Notes under the pieces: model-generated
Told to the model about the DNA's origin: nothing
Database searches by the model: none
What the model saw: the letters and a program-made list of their open reading frames with translations, nothing else
Program-made: the position numbers and the translations under genes
Shown here: piece after piece, positions 41,082-51,065 of the stretch
Position numbering within the stretch: position 1 is the first letter of the stretch
Layout of the letters: every line of letters begins with the position of its first letter
Assembly (NCBI GenBank): GCA_030729385.1
Contig: JANQXM010000021.1
Span: 22,270-86,269, forward strand
Origin: Opitutales bacterium
GTDB lineage: Bacteria > Verrucomicrobiota > Verrucomicrobiia > Opitutales > Coraliomargaritaceae
Direction of reading: 5' to 3'
Length of the DNA: 64,000 nt

Positions 41082-42941
41082 TTAGAAAGCTTTCAAAACC
41101 CCGGTGGCAACGACCCAGAAAAAGATCAACCCGGCAAGGAACCAATAAACATAACCATGGATGCTACCCACGTGCTGCGATTTCGAGCACATGCCGATGA
41201 GTCCCACGAGACCAGCACTGCCACGAACGAGGACACCCTTGATCACAAACACATCCAGCACGCTCAATAAGCCGGCAAAACGTTGTTGGATTTTGGCGAC
41301 ATAATAACCGTAGATTTCATCAAACCAAAGGCGGTCTTTAAGGAATCCATAAACAGGTGCTGCCCTCTTTTCGAGTTGGTCTTCAGTGGCACCTTTGCCG
41401 TAGAAAAGAAGCGAACCAAGCAAGCCAACAATCCAAGCGGCACTGCCGAGAATGAGCACTAAATGGTGCTTGTCCGCATAACCAGCAGCATTGTGAAGTT
41501 TGACTTCATCGAGGTGAATGATGTGGCCAAGTTGCTCAGGCCAGAATTGTAGCCAACCGCCAGTCACGGAAAGCACTGCCAAAACGATAAGTGGCAGTAA
41601 CATCGTGAACCCACTTTCGTGCGCGTGTGATGCAGCGTCTGACTTCGGCTTGCCGAAAAAGACGATCCAAACCAAGCGACCCATATAACCAGCGGTCAAG
41701 AAGGCACCACCTGTCAGCAGAAAGAAAAGCAGTGTTCCATCGAGTCCAGCAGCGATCAAAATCGCATCTTTGGAATAGAAGCCGGAGAAACCATACACGC
41801 CGCAAAGCGCTAAGACGCCGAGCACGAAAGTAATGGAAGTGATCGGCATCTTTTTGAATATGCCACCCATCTTGAAAATGTCCTGCTCGTGGTGGCAGCC
41901 ATGAATGATCGAACCCGCACCTAAGAACAACAATGCCTTAAAGAAGGCGTGTGTGATCAAGTGAAAGAGCGCGATGCCGGGAAAGCCCAATCCGAATGCA
42001 GCTGCCATATAGCCTAGCTGCGATAGCGTGGAGTAAGCTAAGATTTTCTTAATATCATTTTGACCGTAAGCACAGAAGCCAGCATAGACCGCAACCGATG
42101 TGCCGAGGATGCCAATGCCGCCAAGCACGCTCTCGGGGAAGAGGAAGGCGATACGGATAAGGAAATACACACCTGCCGCGACCATGGTCGCAGCGTGGAT
42201 CAGTGCAGAAACCGGAGTCGGGCCTGCCATCGCATCGGGCAACCAAACATGTAGAGGGAATTGCGCAGACTTACCGATGAATCCACACATCAAGCAGGCA
42301 GCAATCACTGCATTCACTAGATCTGCATTGGCAGCAACGATCCCGTGCATCTCACTGATATTAGTTGTGCCAAAGTGCCAGTAAGCGTAAACGATACCGA
42401 CCAAGAACCCAAGGTCACCGATACGGTTAACGATGAAAGCTTTCTTAGAAGCGGCTGCCGCTTCTTCAGTATCCAAGTAGTGCCCGATCAACATGTAGGA
42501 GCTAAAACCAACGAGCTCCCAGAAGACGAAGATCATGATCAAGTTGTCCGCCAGAATGATACCCAGCATAGAGAACATGAAAATCGAAAGTCCGCCGAAG
42601 AAACGTGCGCGTGCTTTGTCGTCGGCCATGTAACCGAGACTGAAAACATGGATCAAGAAGCCGACAAAAGCGACCATCGTCAGCATTGTCGCAGCCGTGC
42701 CGTCAAAGAAGAAGCCCATCGACACATTGAAGTTGCCGAATGTCAGCCAGTCCCATGATGCGACGACCGACCCTGTTCCCATCTCACGAATGGCGAAAAG
42801 CGAAAAGATGAAGATTGCAGCAGCAGCAACGACGGAGATTGTCGATGCGATCACGCCACGTCGGCGGAAAAAGAATGTGATCAGAGCGGCAGAAAGCAGC
42901 GGTGCAAGTAATGCGGCGAGAAGTGATTGAGTAGCGGTCAT
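41082..42941 (-). CDS. nuoL: NADH-quinone oxidoreductase subunit L
   Basis: 619 aa, the largest antiporter-like subunit, with the long lateral helix at its C-terminus. Conserved motifs: SAQFPLHVWLPDAMAGPTPVSALIHAATMV and YSTLSQLGYMAAAFG, then HAFFKALLFLGAGSIIHGCHHEQDI. It couples quinone reduction to proton transfer across the membrane. It is 8 bp after nuoK and 11 bp before nuoM. Confidence 0.95.
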   Translation of the reverse strand: MTATQSLLAALLAPLLSAALITFFFRRRGVIASTISVVAAAAIFIFSLFAIREMGTGSVVASWDWLTFGNFNVSMGFFFDGTAATMLTMVAFVGFLIHVFSLGYMADDKARARFFGGLSIFMFSMLGIILADNLIMIFVFWELVGFSSYMLIGHYLDTEEAAAASKKAFIVNRIGDLGFLVGIVYAYWHFGTTNISEMHGIVAANADLVNAVIAACLMCGFIGKSAQFPLHVWLPDAMAGPTPVSALIHAATMVAAGVYFLIRIAFLFPESVLGGIGILGTSVAVYAGFCAYGQNDIKKILAYSTLSQLGYMAAAFGLGFPGIALFHLITHAFFKALLFLGAGSIIHGCHHEQDIFKMGGIFKKMPITSITFVLGVLALCGVYGFSGFYSKDAILIAAGLDGTLLFFLLTGGAFLTAGYMGRLVWIVFFGKPKSDAASHAHESGFTMLLPLIVLAVLSVTGGWLQFWPEQLGHIIHLDEVKLHNAAGYADKHHLVLILGSAAWIVGLLGSLLFYGKGATEDQLEKRAAPVYGFLKDRLWFDEIYGYYVAKIQQRFAGLLSVLDVFVIKGVLVRGSAGLVGLIGMCSKSQHVGSIHGYVYWFLAGLIFFWVVATGVLKAF

Positions 42942-42949
42942 GGTATTAC

Positions 42950-43255
42950 TTAGCGACTCAGAGCGTTTAATTGATCAACCATCACAGACTGACGGCGACG
43001 GAAAAGTGCAACGATGATGGCAAGACCTAATGCAACTTCCGCAGCAGCCACCGTGATAATAAAAAAGACGAAAAGGTTACCGTCCATCGTTCCGTTGTAG
43101 CGGGAGAAAGCGACTAGCGCGAGATTCACCGCGTTGAGCATGAGCTCCAACGACATGTAGATGACGAGTGTATTCTTTCGCAAAATTACCCCGAGCAGCC
43201 CGATTGCAAAGAGCAATCCGGAAACAAGGAGAAAGGCATTCAGTCCGACAGTCAT
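42950..43255 (-). CDS. nuoK: NADH-quinone oxidoreductase subunit K
   Basis: 101 aa, three transmembrane helices, normal for Nuo[30 protein letters not shown] carries the conserved glutamate in helix 2 (MSLELML) used in proton transfer. It is placed between nuoJ and nuoL, as in most nuo operons. Confidence 0.95.
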   Translation of the reverse strand: MTVGLNAFLLVSGLLFAIGLLGVILRKNTLVIYMSLELMLNAVNLALVAFSRYNGTMDGNLFVFFIITVAAAEVALGLAIIVALFRRRQSVMVDQLNALSR

Positions 43256-43275
43256 TTGGAAATGGGATTTAAATA

Positions 43276-43818
43276 TTAAGAATTTTCTTCGTGTTTTTTA
43301 GAGACGACGATGACGCCGATCATTGCGGCCAGAAGAAGGAATCCAGTCACTTGGAAAGGCAGCATGTATTTGGAAAATAAACTGTAGCCGAAGGACTTCG
43401 ACGAAGTGGTAAATGGAATGCCAACGCCCTCGCCTGTTGGATTTTCGAGAACTGGCATCAAGCCTGGTTCAGGTAAATGATTCGCTCCCGCAAATGCACT
43501 GCAGACCAAGATCGCAACAAGCGCAAAACCGATGATCGCAGCTCCGAGTGTTAACTTATCTTTGAAGTAGCTACCCTCACTCTTATCCACGTCCAAGAGC
43601 ATAATAATGAAGAGAAACAAAACCATGACCGCCCCCGCATAGACCAATACTTGAAGAATCGCGAGGAAGTAGGCTTCCAATAATACAAAGAGCGCAGCAG
43701 TGCCGACGAAAGAAACGATCATACACATCGCACCGTTCACAGCGTTCGGGCTGACCACCATTAACAGGGCGGACACCAAAACGATCGCGGCAAAAACGTA
43801 AAATAGTATATCTAACAT
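43276..43818 (-). CDS. nuoJ: NADH-quinone oxidoreductase subunit J
   Basis: 180 aa with five helices. [25 protein letters not shown] is the conserved pi-bulge helix of NuoJ. The terminal helix ends in a short basic tail. A 108-bp gap separates it from nuoI, the longest gap in the operon. Confidence 0.92.
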   Translation of the reverse strand: MLDILFYVFAAIVLVSALLMVVSPNAVNGAMCMIVSFVGTAALFVLLEAYFLAILQVLVYAGAVMVLFLFIIMLLDVDKSEGSYFKDKLTLGAAIIGFALVAILVCSAFAGANHLPEPGLMPVLENPTGEGVGIPFTTSSKSFGYSLFSKYMLPFQVTGFLLLAAMIGVIVVSKKHEENS

Positions 43819-43926
43819 GGAGAATTAGGAATTTAGAGATGAGAAATAAGAAATGTATGTATCGGGAGTTAACATGAGTTGTAGTCAGATGAATTTCTTA
43901 AGTCTTAAGTCGTATTTTTGATTTCT
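43819..43926. other. longest intergenic gap inside the nuo operon
   Basis: 108 bp between nuoI and nuoJ, AT-rich with purine runs and no gene, hairpin terminator or convincing promoter recognised. Other junctions in this operon are mostly under 30 bp. Confidence 0.6.
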
Positions 43927-44475
43927 TTAGTGCGCATTGCCGGCGGACTCGGCTGCTTTCTTTTTATCCCACTTGAGATGCTTGTCAGGCAAAGTGCCCC
44001 CAAGCTCATAAAGTTTTGCTTTGTTGTTCACCATCTCCTCACGGCTATATCCGGAAAGTGAGAAAATATCTTGTAGGAAAATCGCTTCTTCAGGGCAGAC
44101 CTCTTGGCAAAGACCACAGTAGATGCAACGGAGCATGTTGATGTCGAATTCCTTCGGTGCTTTTTCAACGTGTGCACGATCTGGCTCAGCCTCGGCATCG
44201 ATTTCACCTGGAGTGATTCGGATCGCTTTGGGTGGACAGACGAATTCACAAAGCTGGCAAGAAACGCATTTCTCACGACCATTGGGATCTTTGACCAAAG
44301 TCGGCACACCGCGATAGTTATTAGGAATGACTGGGCGCTCTTCTGGGTATTGAAGCGTCACGCCCTTCTTCAGCATTGTGCCGAAGGTCGTCTTCAAGCC
44401 ACCAATAATTTGCGGAATGAATGTCTTTTCCGCGAAGGTCAGTGGTTTTCTTTCGAGAACTTTTGTTTTGGCCAT
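43927..44475 (-). CDS. nuoI: NADH-quinone oxidoreductase subunit I
   Basis: 182 aa. Two [4Fe-4S] motifs, CVSCQLCEFVCP and CIYCGLCQEVCP, hold clusters N6a and N6b in the arm next to the membrane. The N-terminal amphipathic stretch (GGLKTTFGTMLK) sits on the membrane. It starts 1 bp after nuoH ends. Confidence 0.95.
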   Translation of the reverse strand: MAKTKVLERKPLTFAEKTFIPQIIGGLKTTFGTMLKKGVTLQYPEERPVIPNNYRGVPTLVKDPNGREKCVSCQLCEFVCPPKAIRITPGEIDAEAEPDRAHVEKAPKEFDINMLRCIYCGLCQEVCPEEAIFLQDIFSLSGYSREEMVNNKAKLYELGGTLPDKHLKWDKKKAAESAGNAH

Positions 44476-44476
44476 A

Positions 44477-45580
44477 TTAGTTGCGGGTAAAGTGATCGTA
44501 AGCGGCGATGATCAGTGTGTTGAACACCAAGTTGCCAATTGCGAGTGGTAGAAGGATCTTCCAACCAAGGCTCATGACTTGGTCGTAGCGGAAACGCGGT
44601 AAAGTCCAACGCACCCAGATAAAGAAGAAGATCATGAAGAAGACTTTGCTCATGAACCAGAGCACGGACAGGACTGTGCCAAAAACGTTGTCAGACCATG
44701 GATCAGCGATGCCAGGTAGGAAATTCCATCCACCTAAGAAGAGGCAGACGAAGAGCGCGGAGCCCATGATGACGTGAGCATACTCTGCCACGAAGAAGAG
44801 ACCGAATTTGAAACAACCGTATTCTGTATGGAAACCACCAACGAGGTCAGTTTCCGATTCCGCCATATCGAATGGCAAGCGATTGGTTTCCGCAAATACT
44901 GCGACGAGGAAAATCAAAGCGGACAATGGCTGCCAAATGATCAGCCAGAGTGACTGTTGCGATTGGACCACTCCGAAAAGGCTAAGACCATACTCAGAAC
45001 CCGGTGCCGAGCTCCACATGAAGACGGGCAAAATCGCCAAGCCCATTGCAAGCTCGTAAGAAATCATCTGCGCGGACGAACGAATCGCACCGAGGAATGG
45101 GTATTTACTATTCGAAGACCAGCCGGCCAGAACGATACCGTAAACTCCAAGTGATGACACCCCGAGAATGAAGAGGATGCCGACATCGATGTTAGCCAAC
45201 ACGAGTGGCTGCACCACTCCTGCAGGGTCAACATAGCGACCAAACGGTAGCACAACCATCGTGGTCAATGCTGGAGCCAAAGCGATGATCGGCGCCAAAT
45301 AGTAATACCCAACTTTAACGTGACCAGGTATGATTTCTTCTTTGAAAAGAAACTTCAGACCGTCGGCTGCGGGTTGAAAGATACCTAGACCGGTTAGCAA
45401 GTTGCCCAAGATCGGAATGTGTCCGACGAGGGGGATACGCGTGCGGTTCGGTCCGACGCGACCTTGGATCCAACTGGAGACTTTACGCTCGGCGAGCACA
45501 GAGTAACTGCACAGCCCCATGAACACGGAGATCATGGTCAGCGAAAACGCGATGGGAAGAAGCATGGCAAGTATGTCCAT
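44477..45580 (-). CDS. nuoH: NADH-quinone oxidoreductase subunit H
   Basis: 367 aa, eight helices. It forms the quinone entry site with NuoB, D and A. RKVSSWIQGRVGPNRT (near 30), GWSSNSKYPFLGAIRSSAQMISYE and AETNRLPFDMAESETDLVGGFHTEY are the family signatures; the acidic loop is complete. It lies between nuoG and nuoI. Confidence 0.95.
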   Translation of the reverse strand: MDILAMLLPIAFSLTMISVFMGLCSYSVLAERKVSSWIQGRVGPNRTRIPLVGHIPILGNLLTGLGIFQPAADGLKFLFKEEIIPGHVKVGYYYLAPIIALAPALTTMVVLPFGRYVDPAGVVQPLVLANIDVGILFILGVSSLGVYGIVLAGWSSNSKYPFLGAIRSSAQMISYELAMGLAILPVFMWSSAPGSEYGLSLFGVVQSQQSLWLIIWQPLSALIFLVAVFAETNRLPFDMAESETDLVGGFHTEYGCFKFGLFFVAEYAHVIMGSALFVCLFLGGWNFLPGIADPWSDNVFGTVLSVLWFMSKVFFMIFFFIWVRWTLPRFRYDQVMSLGWKILLPLAIGNLVFNTLIIAAYDHFTRN

Positions 45581-45594
45581 ATTGGAAAGTCTGC

Positions 45595-47319
45595 TTAAGC
45601 TCCGGCGGGAGTTGCATGCGCCTCCTTAAACGCGACGGGGTCGAACTTTAAGTTTTTAGTTTCCACAAAAGGTATATCCAAGAAAGCTTTGGCATCTAAC
45701 GCGAGGCCTTCATCCGGGATGCCGCGCCAACGTAGCGAATCTTCGAACTGGCTGATTGATTTAGCGATGTATTCCCAAGCCACATCAATTGTAATGGCAG
45801 CGGGCTTCTCATCGTTCAGAGAAGCTGCGACCTGCTCCAAAACGGAAAAGTCAGAAGTCACTCCGCTTGGACCAGGGACTGCTGCTTTAAAGCGTTGTAA
45901 GCGGAAGGACTGATTGATGAATGTGCCGTCCTTTTCAAAGACTGAAAGCGATGGCAGCACCACAGCTGCACCTTGGCTCGTCTCATTCGCATGTGTGCCG
46001 ACGTAAATGACTTTCACCTGACTCAGGGCGTCTGCAGGGATTCCCAATTTGGTGACGTCTTCATTCACGACGAACAATGTCTTCACCGCACCGGAGTTGA
46101 TCTCACGGGCAATTGCTGACAACTCAGCTTCCGGAAGTGAATCGATCAAACCAGTGACCAAGGCACCGCGTAAGTTCGGTGTGCGATCTTCAGATTGGAG
46201 AATGCCATCAGCACTGTCGTAATGGCTGACGAGCGCCACTTTTGCACTACTGCGATCCGCTATGGCTTTGTAATAAAATTGTTCTTCGACGGAGCTGTGT
46301 GCTGAACCAATCAATGCAGCATCGCCTGCTTTGAGAAGCTCCGCAGCGGCGACAGCGGCTTGCGTAGGTGTTTTGTGGACACCGTCGATCGTGTAATGAG
46401 TTAAACGATCATCTGCATCGATCGACTTGAAAAGCCCACGACCAGAATCCGTCATCCAAGTGTCATTCACCGCATCATTACGACGTGGCGTGACACGATA
46501 AATTTTTCCTTCGCGGCTCCAGATCTCAGTATTCGCTCCGACACTGCTCTCCGTGCAAATACTATGTGTGCGCTTGAGGAACCATACGCGCATCTTAAAA
46601 CGGAAGTCCGTGCTGGTGAGTGCACCAACCGGGCAGATGTCTACCGTGTTTAAAGAGTAGTTGTGCTCCAGCTCTTTGCCGGGGTAGCAAGTGAGCGTTG
46701 AGTAAGTGCCACGATCTACGAAACCGAGCACGTCGTCGTTGGCGATTTCCTTACTGAAGCGAACGCAACGAGAACAAAGAATGCAGCGTTCGTCATCGAG
46801 TGTAACACGTGGTCCGAGCTTTGTGCGCTTTGGCTTAACGTTCTTCTCTTCAGTGAAACGACTGTAACCACGACCATGTTCTGCCGAAAATTCTTGTAGG
46901 CGACACTCCCCTGCTTGGTCGCAAATCGGGCAATCCAGCGGGTGATTGATCAAAAGAAACTCGGTCACACCGTTGCGTGACTCTTTGACCATCTCAGAAT
47001 TTGTGCGGATGTGCATACCTGGGGCAGCATTGGTTGCGCAGCCAATCGTCGGTTTTGGCATCCAGCCGATCTTTTGCGTTCCATCATCATCAAGGATGGC
47101 TTCGCCAGTGGCACGGTCACGCATCGGCATGCCCATTTCGACCATACACATGCGGCAGTTGCCTGCGATGCTGAGCTTCGGGTGGTAGCAATAGTGTGGC
47201 ACTTCCTTGCCCTTACCCACCATCTTCACGGCTTCGATGATGTTGGTGCCTTTCGGCACATCTACATCCTGCCCATCGATGTTGATGGTGATATTTTCGA
47301 CAATGTTTTTGATCTCCAT
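45595..47319 (-). CDS. nuoG: NADH-quinone oxidoreductase subunit G (short form)
   Basis: 574 aa, short against the 680-910 aa of many bacterial forms. The N-terminus has the [2Fe-2S] site (CYHPKLSIAGNCRMC ... GCATNA), the His-ligated N5 site (HPLDCPICDQAGEC) and the N4 site (CILCSRC ... DICPVG). The N7 site, usually CxxCxxxC near residue 230, is lost: HSICTESSVGANTEIW keeps one cysteine. The C-terminal molybdopterin-like domain is partial. Electron flow through N1b, N4 and N5 should be intact. Confidence 0.93.
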   Translation of the reverse strand: MEIKNIVENITINIDGQDVDVPKGTNIIEAVKMVGKGKEVPHYCYHPKLSIAGNCRMCMVEMGMPMRDRATGEAILDDDGTQKIGWMPKPTIGCATNAAPGMHIRTNSEMVKESRNGVTEFLLINHPLDCPICDQAGECRLQEFSAEHGRGYSRFTEEKNVKPKRTKLGPRVTLDDERCILCSRCVRFSKEIANDDVLGFVDRGTYSTLTCYPGKELEHNYSLNTVDICPVGALTSTDFRFKMRVWFLKRTHSICTESSVGANTEIWSREGKIYRVTPRRNDAVNDTWMTDSGRGLFKSIDADDRLTHYTIDGVHKTPTQAAVAAAELLKAGDAALIGSAHSSVEEQFYYKAIADRSSAKVALVSHYDSADGILQSEDRTPNLRGALVTGLIDSLPEAELSAIAREINSGAVKTLFVVNEDVTKLGIPADALSQVKVIYVGTHANETSQGAAVVLPSLSVFEKDGTFINQSFRLQRFKAAVPGPSGVTSDFSVLEQVAASLNDEKPAAITIDVAWEYIAKSISQFEDSLRWRGIPDEGLALDAKAFLDIPFVETKNLKFDPVAFKEAHATPAGA

Positions 47320-47323
47320 GGTC

Positions 47324-48688
47324 TTAAATCAAAGTTGTTTTCGTGGCAGCGGCTTTGCCTTCTTTGCGACGGGCTGCTTGTTCGCGAGCTTTCTGGACAA
47401 ACTCGTCTTTAAATTTTGCGATAAAACTCTGCACTGGCCATGAGGCCGCTTCACCGAAAGCGCAAATCGTGCGACCTGCGATTTGATCGGCGATATTCTT
47501 GAGTAAGTCGGCGTCTTCCTCGCGAGCCTCGCCGTCGACCATGCGTTGTGTTACCTTACGCATCCAGGGCACACCTTCACGGCAAGGCGTGCATTGACCA
47601 CAGCTTTCATGGGCGTAGAAATAGTTAATGTTCGCAAGGGCCTCGACCATATCGGTCGAATCATCCATCACGATCACCCCACCCGAACCGGACATCGAAC
47701 CGACAGCCATTAGGCTATCGAAGTCCATCGGGATATCTTCAATGCCCCAGTCAAACTCTGTGCCGTCCTTTAGTTTACCGGTAAAACGCTCATCGGCTCG
47801 TAGAATTTTTGCAGACGAACCGCCGGGAATGACTGCCTTGAGTTTACGTCCTGGCTTGAGACCACCGCAAACATCGTAAATCAATTGACCGAGTGTCACC
47901 GCTGAACAAGGAAACTCGTAGTAGCCCGGTTTTTCAACGTGCCCGGAAACGCACCAAATACGTGTGCCGGTGTTGCCAGGTGTGCCGATTTGGGCAAAGC
48001 CTTTACCGCCTAGTTCGATGATGTGTTTCACATCACAAAGCGTTTCCACATTGTTCACGATGGTTGGGCATTGATAGAGTCCCAAGGCTGCGGGAAAATA
48101 CGGAGGCTTAATGCGTGGATTGGCGCGATTACCTTCGATTGATTCGATCAAGCCGGTTTCTTCGCCGCAAATGTAAGCGCCTGCACCACGGTGAACGATG
48201 ATATCGCAGGAGTAACCAGAACCGAGGATGTTATCACCAAGCAGGTTCTTTTCGCGGGCCTCTTCGATCGCGCGTTCAAGGATTTTGTAACCTTGGAAAA
48301 ACTCACCACGGATATAGATGAAGGCGAGTTTCGCCTGAATCGCAAAAGCGGAACACATCATGCCCTCGATCAATTGATGCGGATCCTGATGCACAATTTC
48401 ACGGTCCTTGAAAGTGCCCGGTTCGGACTCGTCACAGTTGCAAACAAGATAGATTGGTTTGCCAGACTTGCGGTCGAGAAACTTCCATTTCATCCCTGCA
48501 GGGAAACCAGCTCCGCCACGTCCACGGACACCAGACTCCAAGACTTCGGCGCAAATATCTTCGGGCTTCATCGTGACAGCCTTCTTCAGTTGCTCGTAGC
48601 CACCATGCTTGATATAGCAGTCGATATCGTTGGTGTAGCCCGGCTCGTCAATGTGCTTAAAAATAAGCCTTTGTTCTTGTATAGCCAT
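47324..48688 (-). CDS. nuoF: NADH-quinone oxidoreductase subunit F
   Basis: 454 aa; binds NADH and FMN and takes electrons into complex I. GRGGAGFPAGMKWKF is the FMN loop, CNCDESEPGTFKDR and YICGEETGLIESIEG follow, and ESCGQCTPCREG with a later cysteine (GRTICAFGE) holds cluster N3. An Ala-rich C-terminal tail (RREGKAAATKT region) is basic. It is 5 bp after nuoE. Confidence 0.95.
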   Translation of the reverse strand: MAIQEQRLIFKHIDEPGYTNDIDCYIKHGGYEQLKKAVTMKPEDICAEVLESGVRGRGGAGFPAGMKWKFLDRKSGKPIYLVCNCDESEPGTFKDREIVHQDPHQLIEGMMCSAFAIQAKLAFIYIRGEFFQGYKILERAIEEAREKNLLGDNILGSGYSCDIIVHRGAGAYICGEETGLIESIEGNRANPRIKPPYFPAALGLYQCPTIVNNVETLCDVKHIIELGGKGFAQIGTPGNTGTRIWCVSGHVEKPGYYEFPCSAVTLGQLIYDVCGGLKPGRKLKAVIPGGSSAKILRADERFTGKLKDGTEFDWGIEDIPMDFDSLMAVGSMSGSGGVIVMDDSTDMVEALANINYFYAHESCGQCTPCREGVPWMRKVTQRMVDGEAREEDADLLKNIADQIAGRTICAFGEAASWPVQSFIAKFKDEFVQKAREQAARRKEGKAAATKTTLI

Positions 48689-48693
48689 GAGTT

Positions 48694-49173
48694 CTAGATT
48701 TCGCCGTTTTTAATTTTTTCTGCAAACTCGGACGCTTTGTCCGGGCTGATGTTTGTGTATTCGTCTTCGCCGACCATGACGACGGGCGCTTTACCGCAAT
48801 CCGCATGGCATTCGACAAACTCCAACGTGACTGAACCGTCTTCGCTGGTATGCCCGACTTTACAATTAAAAGCTTCCTCCAATTTCTTGCAGGTTTGGTA
48901 GGCTCCGGCGAGCGCACAAGGCAACGTGCGGCAGACGCGGACATGATGCTTGCCCGTAGGCTCTGTGCGAAGCATCGGATAGAAAGTAACCAGTTCGAGA
49001 ATGTTGATCGGCTGCAAGTCTAGGCGGTTAGCGATCCACTCCATGGCCTCATTCGAAAGGTAGCCCTGGTCTTCTTGCACCAAATGGCAAAGCGGCAAGG
49101 CAGCACTCTTTACCGTCGGATAGCGCGGCACGAGCTTGTCGATTTTTTCGATTGTTTCGGGTTTTAAATTCAT
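48694..49173 (-). CDS. nuoE: NADH-quinone oxidoreductase subunit E
   Basis: 159 aa thioredoxin-like subunit. The [2Fe-2S] cluster N1a is held by CRTLPC and ECHADC (Cx4C and Cx3C). It pairs with NuoF at the tip of the peripheral arm. It begins 29 bp after nuoD; the gap carries TTTCAGC-type octamer repeats. Confidence 0.95.
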   Translation of the reverse strand: MNLKPETIEKIDKLVPRYPTVKSAALPLCHLVQEDQGYLSNEAMEWIANRLDLQPINILELVTFYPMLRTEPTGKHHVRVCRTLPCALAGAYQTCKKLEEAFNCKVGHTSEDGSVTLEFVECHADCGKAPVVMVGEDEYTNISPDKASEFAEKIKNGEI

Positions 49174-49202
49174 CGGTTCAGCTTTTCAGCGTTTCAAATT
49201 TT
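49174..49202. repeat. octamer iterons between nuoD and nuoE
   Basis: On the plus strand: GGTTCAGCTTTTCAGCGTTTCAAA, i.e. repeats of TTTCAGCN with an 8-bp period. The same unit is found at 51844-51887. It is intergenic in both places. Confidence 0.5.
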
Positions 49203-50441
49203 CTAGCGGTCACACTCTCCCATCACGAAGTCGAGCGAGCCAAGGATGACGGTGATATCCGTCAGGTAGTGGCCGGGGATCAACTTATCAAGGATACTCA
49301 AATTACAAAATGACGGACCACGGATCTTCAAGCGGTATGGCACGCCCCCACCCTTGGAAACGACGAAGAAACCAAGTGCCCCTTTTGGGTTTTCAGCTTC
49401 GAAGTAAACTTCGCCGGCTGGCACTTGTGGGCCTTCAGTCACGATCATGAAGTTTTGGATCAACTCCTCCATGCTGGTCAGCACCTTCGCCTTGTTTGGA
49501 GCAAAGATCTTCTTTGCATCTTCAGCGTAGTATGCGCCTTCCGGGAATTGGTCGATACATTGACGAACGATTCGCACACTTTGACGAATCTCTTCTGCAC
49601 GCATTAGGTAACGATCGTAACAATCGCCGTTGGTGCCGATCGGTACATCAAAATCATATTTTTCGTAGCCAAGGTAAGGTTTGTCCTTACGTAGATCGAG
49701 ATCCACACCACAAGCTCGCAAATTCGGACCGGTGATGCCGTATGCAATCGCATCTTCTTTCGAGATAGCGCCAACACCGACTGTGCGGTCCATGAAGATA
49801 CGATTACGTGTGAGCAACTTGTCGACTTGATCCAGCACGGGCAAAACACCCTTACAGAATTCAAGCACGCGACCGAGCCAACCTTCAGGAATGTCTCGAG
49901 CGACACCACCGATACGCGTATAGCTGGTGGTGAAACGAGCGCCGGTTAACTCTTCAAACAAAGTATATAACTTTTCGCGTTCTGTGAACGTGAACATGAA
50001 CACCGTCCATGCACCCGCATCCATGCCGTAAACGCCCACTCCGAGGAGGTGTGAGGAAATACGGGCCAACTCGCAGCACAGCACACGAATCGATTGGCAA
50101 CGCTCAGGCACTTCTAGGGCAGCCAATTTTTCCACCGCCATCGCATAAGCGACGTTATTGGCCAAAGGTGCTAGGTAGTCCAATCGGTCCGTGTAAGGCA
50201 CAAACTGATTATAAGTCATATTTTCGGCAATTTTCTCATCGCCGCGGTGTAGGTAGCCGAGCACTGGCTCACACTTTTTGACGACATCGCCGTCGAGCTC
50301 CATCATCAAGCGAAGCACGCCGTGTGTAGTCGGGTGAGAAGGTCCGACGTTCAGCGCCATGGTCTCACCTTGCAGCTCAGTTTCGAGCTCGCTTGCGCGT
50401 GCATTGACGTCACCGATTGTTATTTCTTTGGTAGTGGCCAT
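49203..50441 (-). CDS. nuoD: NADH-quinone oxidoreductase subunit D
   Basis: 412 aa; 49-kDa subunit, forms the quinone-binding pocket. MALNVGPSHPTTHGVLRLMMELDGD begins the domain; GYLHRGDEKIAE and PYTDRLDYLAPL follow, and the C-terminus ends with the usual LGSLDFVMGECDR. It is a separate gene, not fused with nuoC (nuoC ends 6 bp upstream). Confidence 0.95.
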   Translation of the reverse strand: MATTKEITIGDVNARASELETELQGETMALNVGPSHPTTHGVLRLMMELDGDVVKKCEPVLGYLHRGDEKIAENMTYNQFVPYTDRLDYLAPLANNVAYAMAVEKLAALEVPERCQSIRVLCCELARISSHLLGVGVYGMDAGAWTVFMFTFTEREKLYTLFEELTGARFTTSYTRIGGVARDIPEGWLGRVLEFCKGVLPVLDQVDKLLTRNRIFMDRTVGVGAISKEDAIAYGITGPNLRACGVDLDLRKDKPYLGYEKYDFDVPIGTNGDCYDRYLMRAEEIRQSVRIVRQCIDQFPEGAYYAEDAKKIFAPNKAKVLTSMEELIQNFMIVTEGPQVPAGEVYFEAENPKGALGFFVVSKGGGVPYRLKIRGPSFCNLSILDKLIPGHYLTDITVILGSLDFVMGECDR

Positions 50442-50447
50442 GGGAAA

Positions 50448-51062
50448 TTATTTAACGGGTTTCTCCTTCTTTTCAGTCCAACTCTCGTCCTTAGCGCGAG
50501 GCTCTGTTTGGCTCATGGGCCCATCTCCAGAAGAAGTGAACGGTCCGCCCATCATCGGTGCAGGTAAGACGCTGGCTCCTGTGACTTCGGCGACATCGTC
50601 CGCTGGAAGCGGTGTTTCGATACCGGCAAGTGGAAAATCTTTGCGCAACGGGTGATACGGATAGCTGTCCCACATCAAGATGCGGCGTAGATCAGGGTGC
50701 CCCTCGTAAGTGATCCCCATCAAGTCGTAAGTCTCACGCTCGTGCCAGTTGGCCGCGGGATAGAGTCCGGTCAAGGATGGTAGTGCCGGATTGATATCAT
50801 CCGTGCAGTCCGCAGCGATACGGATGTATTCGTGCTTCGTAGTCGAAAGAAAGTGGTAAATGCCGGTGAAGCGCGGGCTTTGCACGTCCCAGTCCACCGC
50901 AGTCACGTCGATCAGCATATCGTAGCCGAAGTCGTCGCGCAGCGCCGAGCAAAGCTCGATAAGCTTATCTGCCGGGCAATTCAATGCCAGATGATCAGAC
51001 GACGCTCTTTCTGTTAAGAAATCAAAGCGCTCTGTTAATTGAGCCAAATCGCTCTCAGCCAT
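50448..51062 (-). CDS. nuoC: NADH-quinone oxidoreductase subunit C
   Basis: 204 aa, 30-kDa subunit. ERETYDLMGITYEGHPDLRRILM and YHPLRKDFPL are the family motifs. The C-terminal extension (about 160-204) is charged and low in complexity, with many Ser, Pro, Glu and Lys. It lies 3 bp after nuoB. Confidence 0.93.
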   Translation of the reverse strand: MAESDLAQLTERFDFLTERASSDHLALNCPADKLIELCSALRDDFGYDMLIDVTAVDWDVQSPRFTGIYHFLSTTKHEYIRIAADCTDDINPALPSLTGLYPAANWHERETYDLMGITYEGHPDLRRILMWDSYPYHPLRKDFPLAGIETPLPADDVAEVTGASVLPAPMMGGPFTSSGDGPMSQTEPRAKDESWTEKKEKPVK

Positions 51063-51065
51063 GGT

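Noticed and set aside
48191-48697. 168-aa open frame on the plus strand
   Set aside because: It is antisense to nuoF, which is unambiguous.
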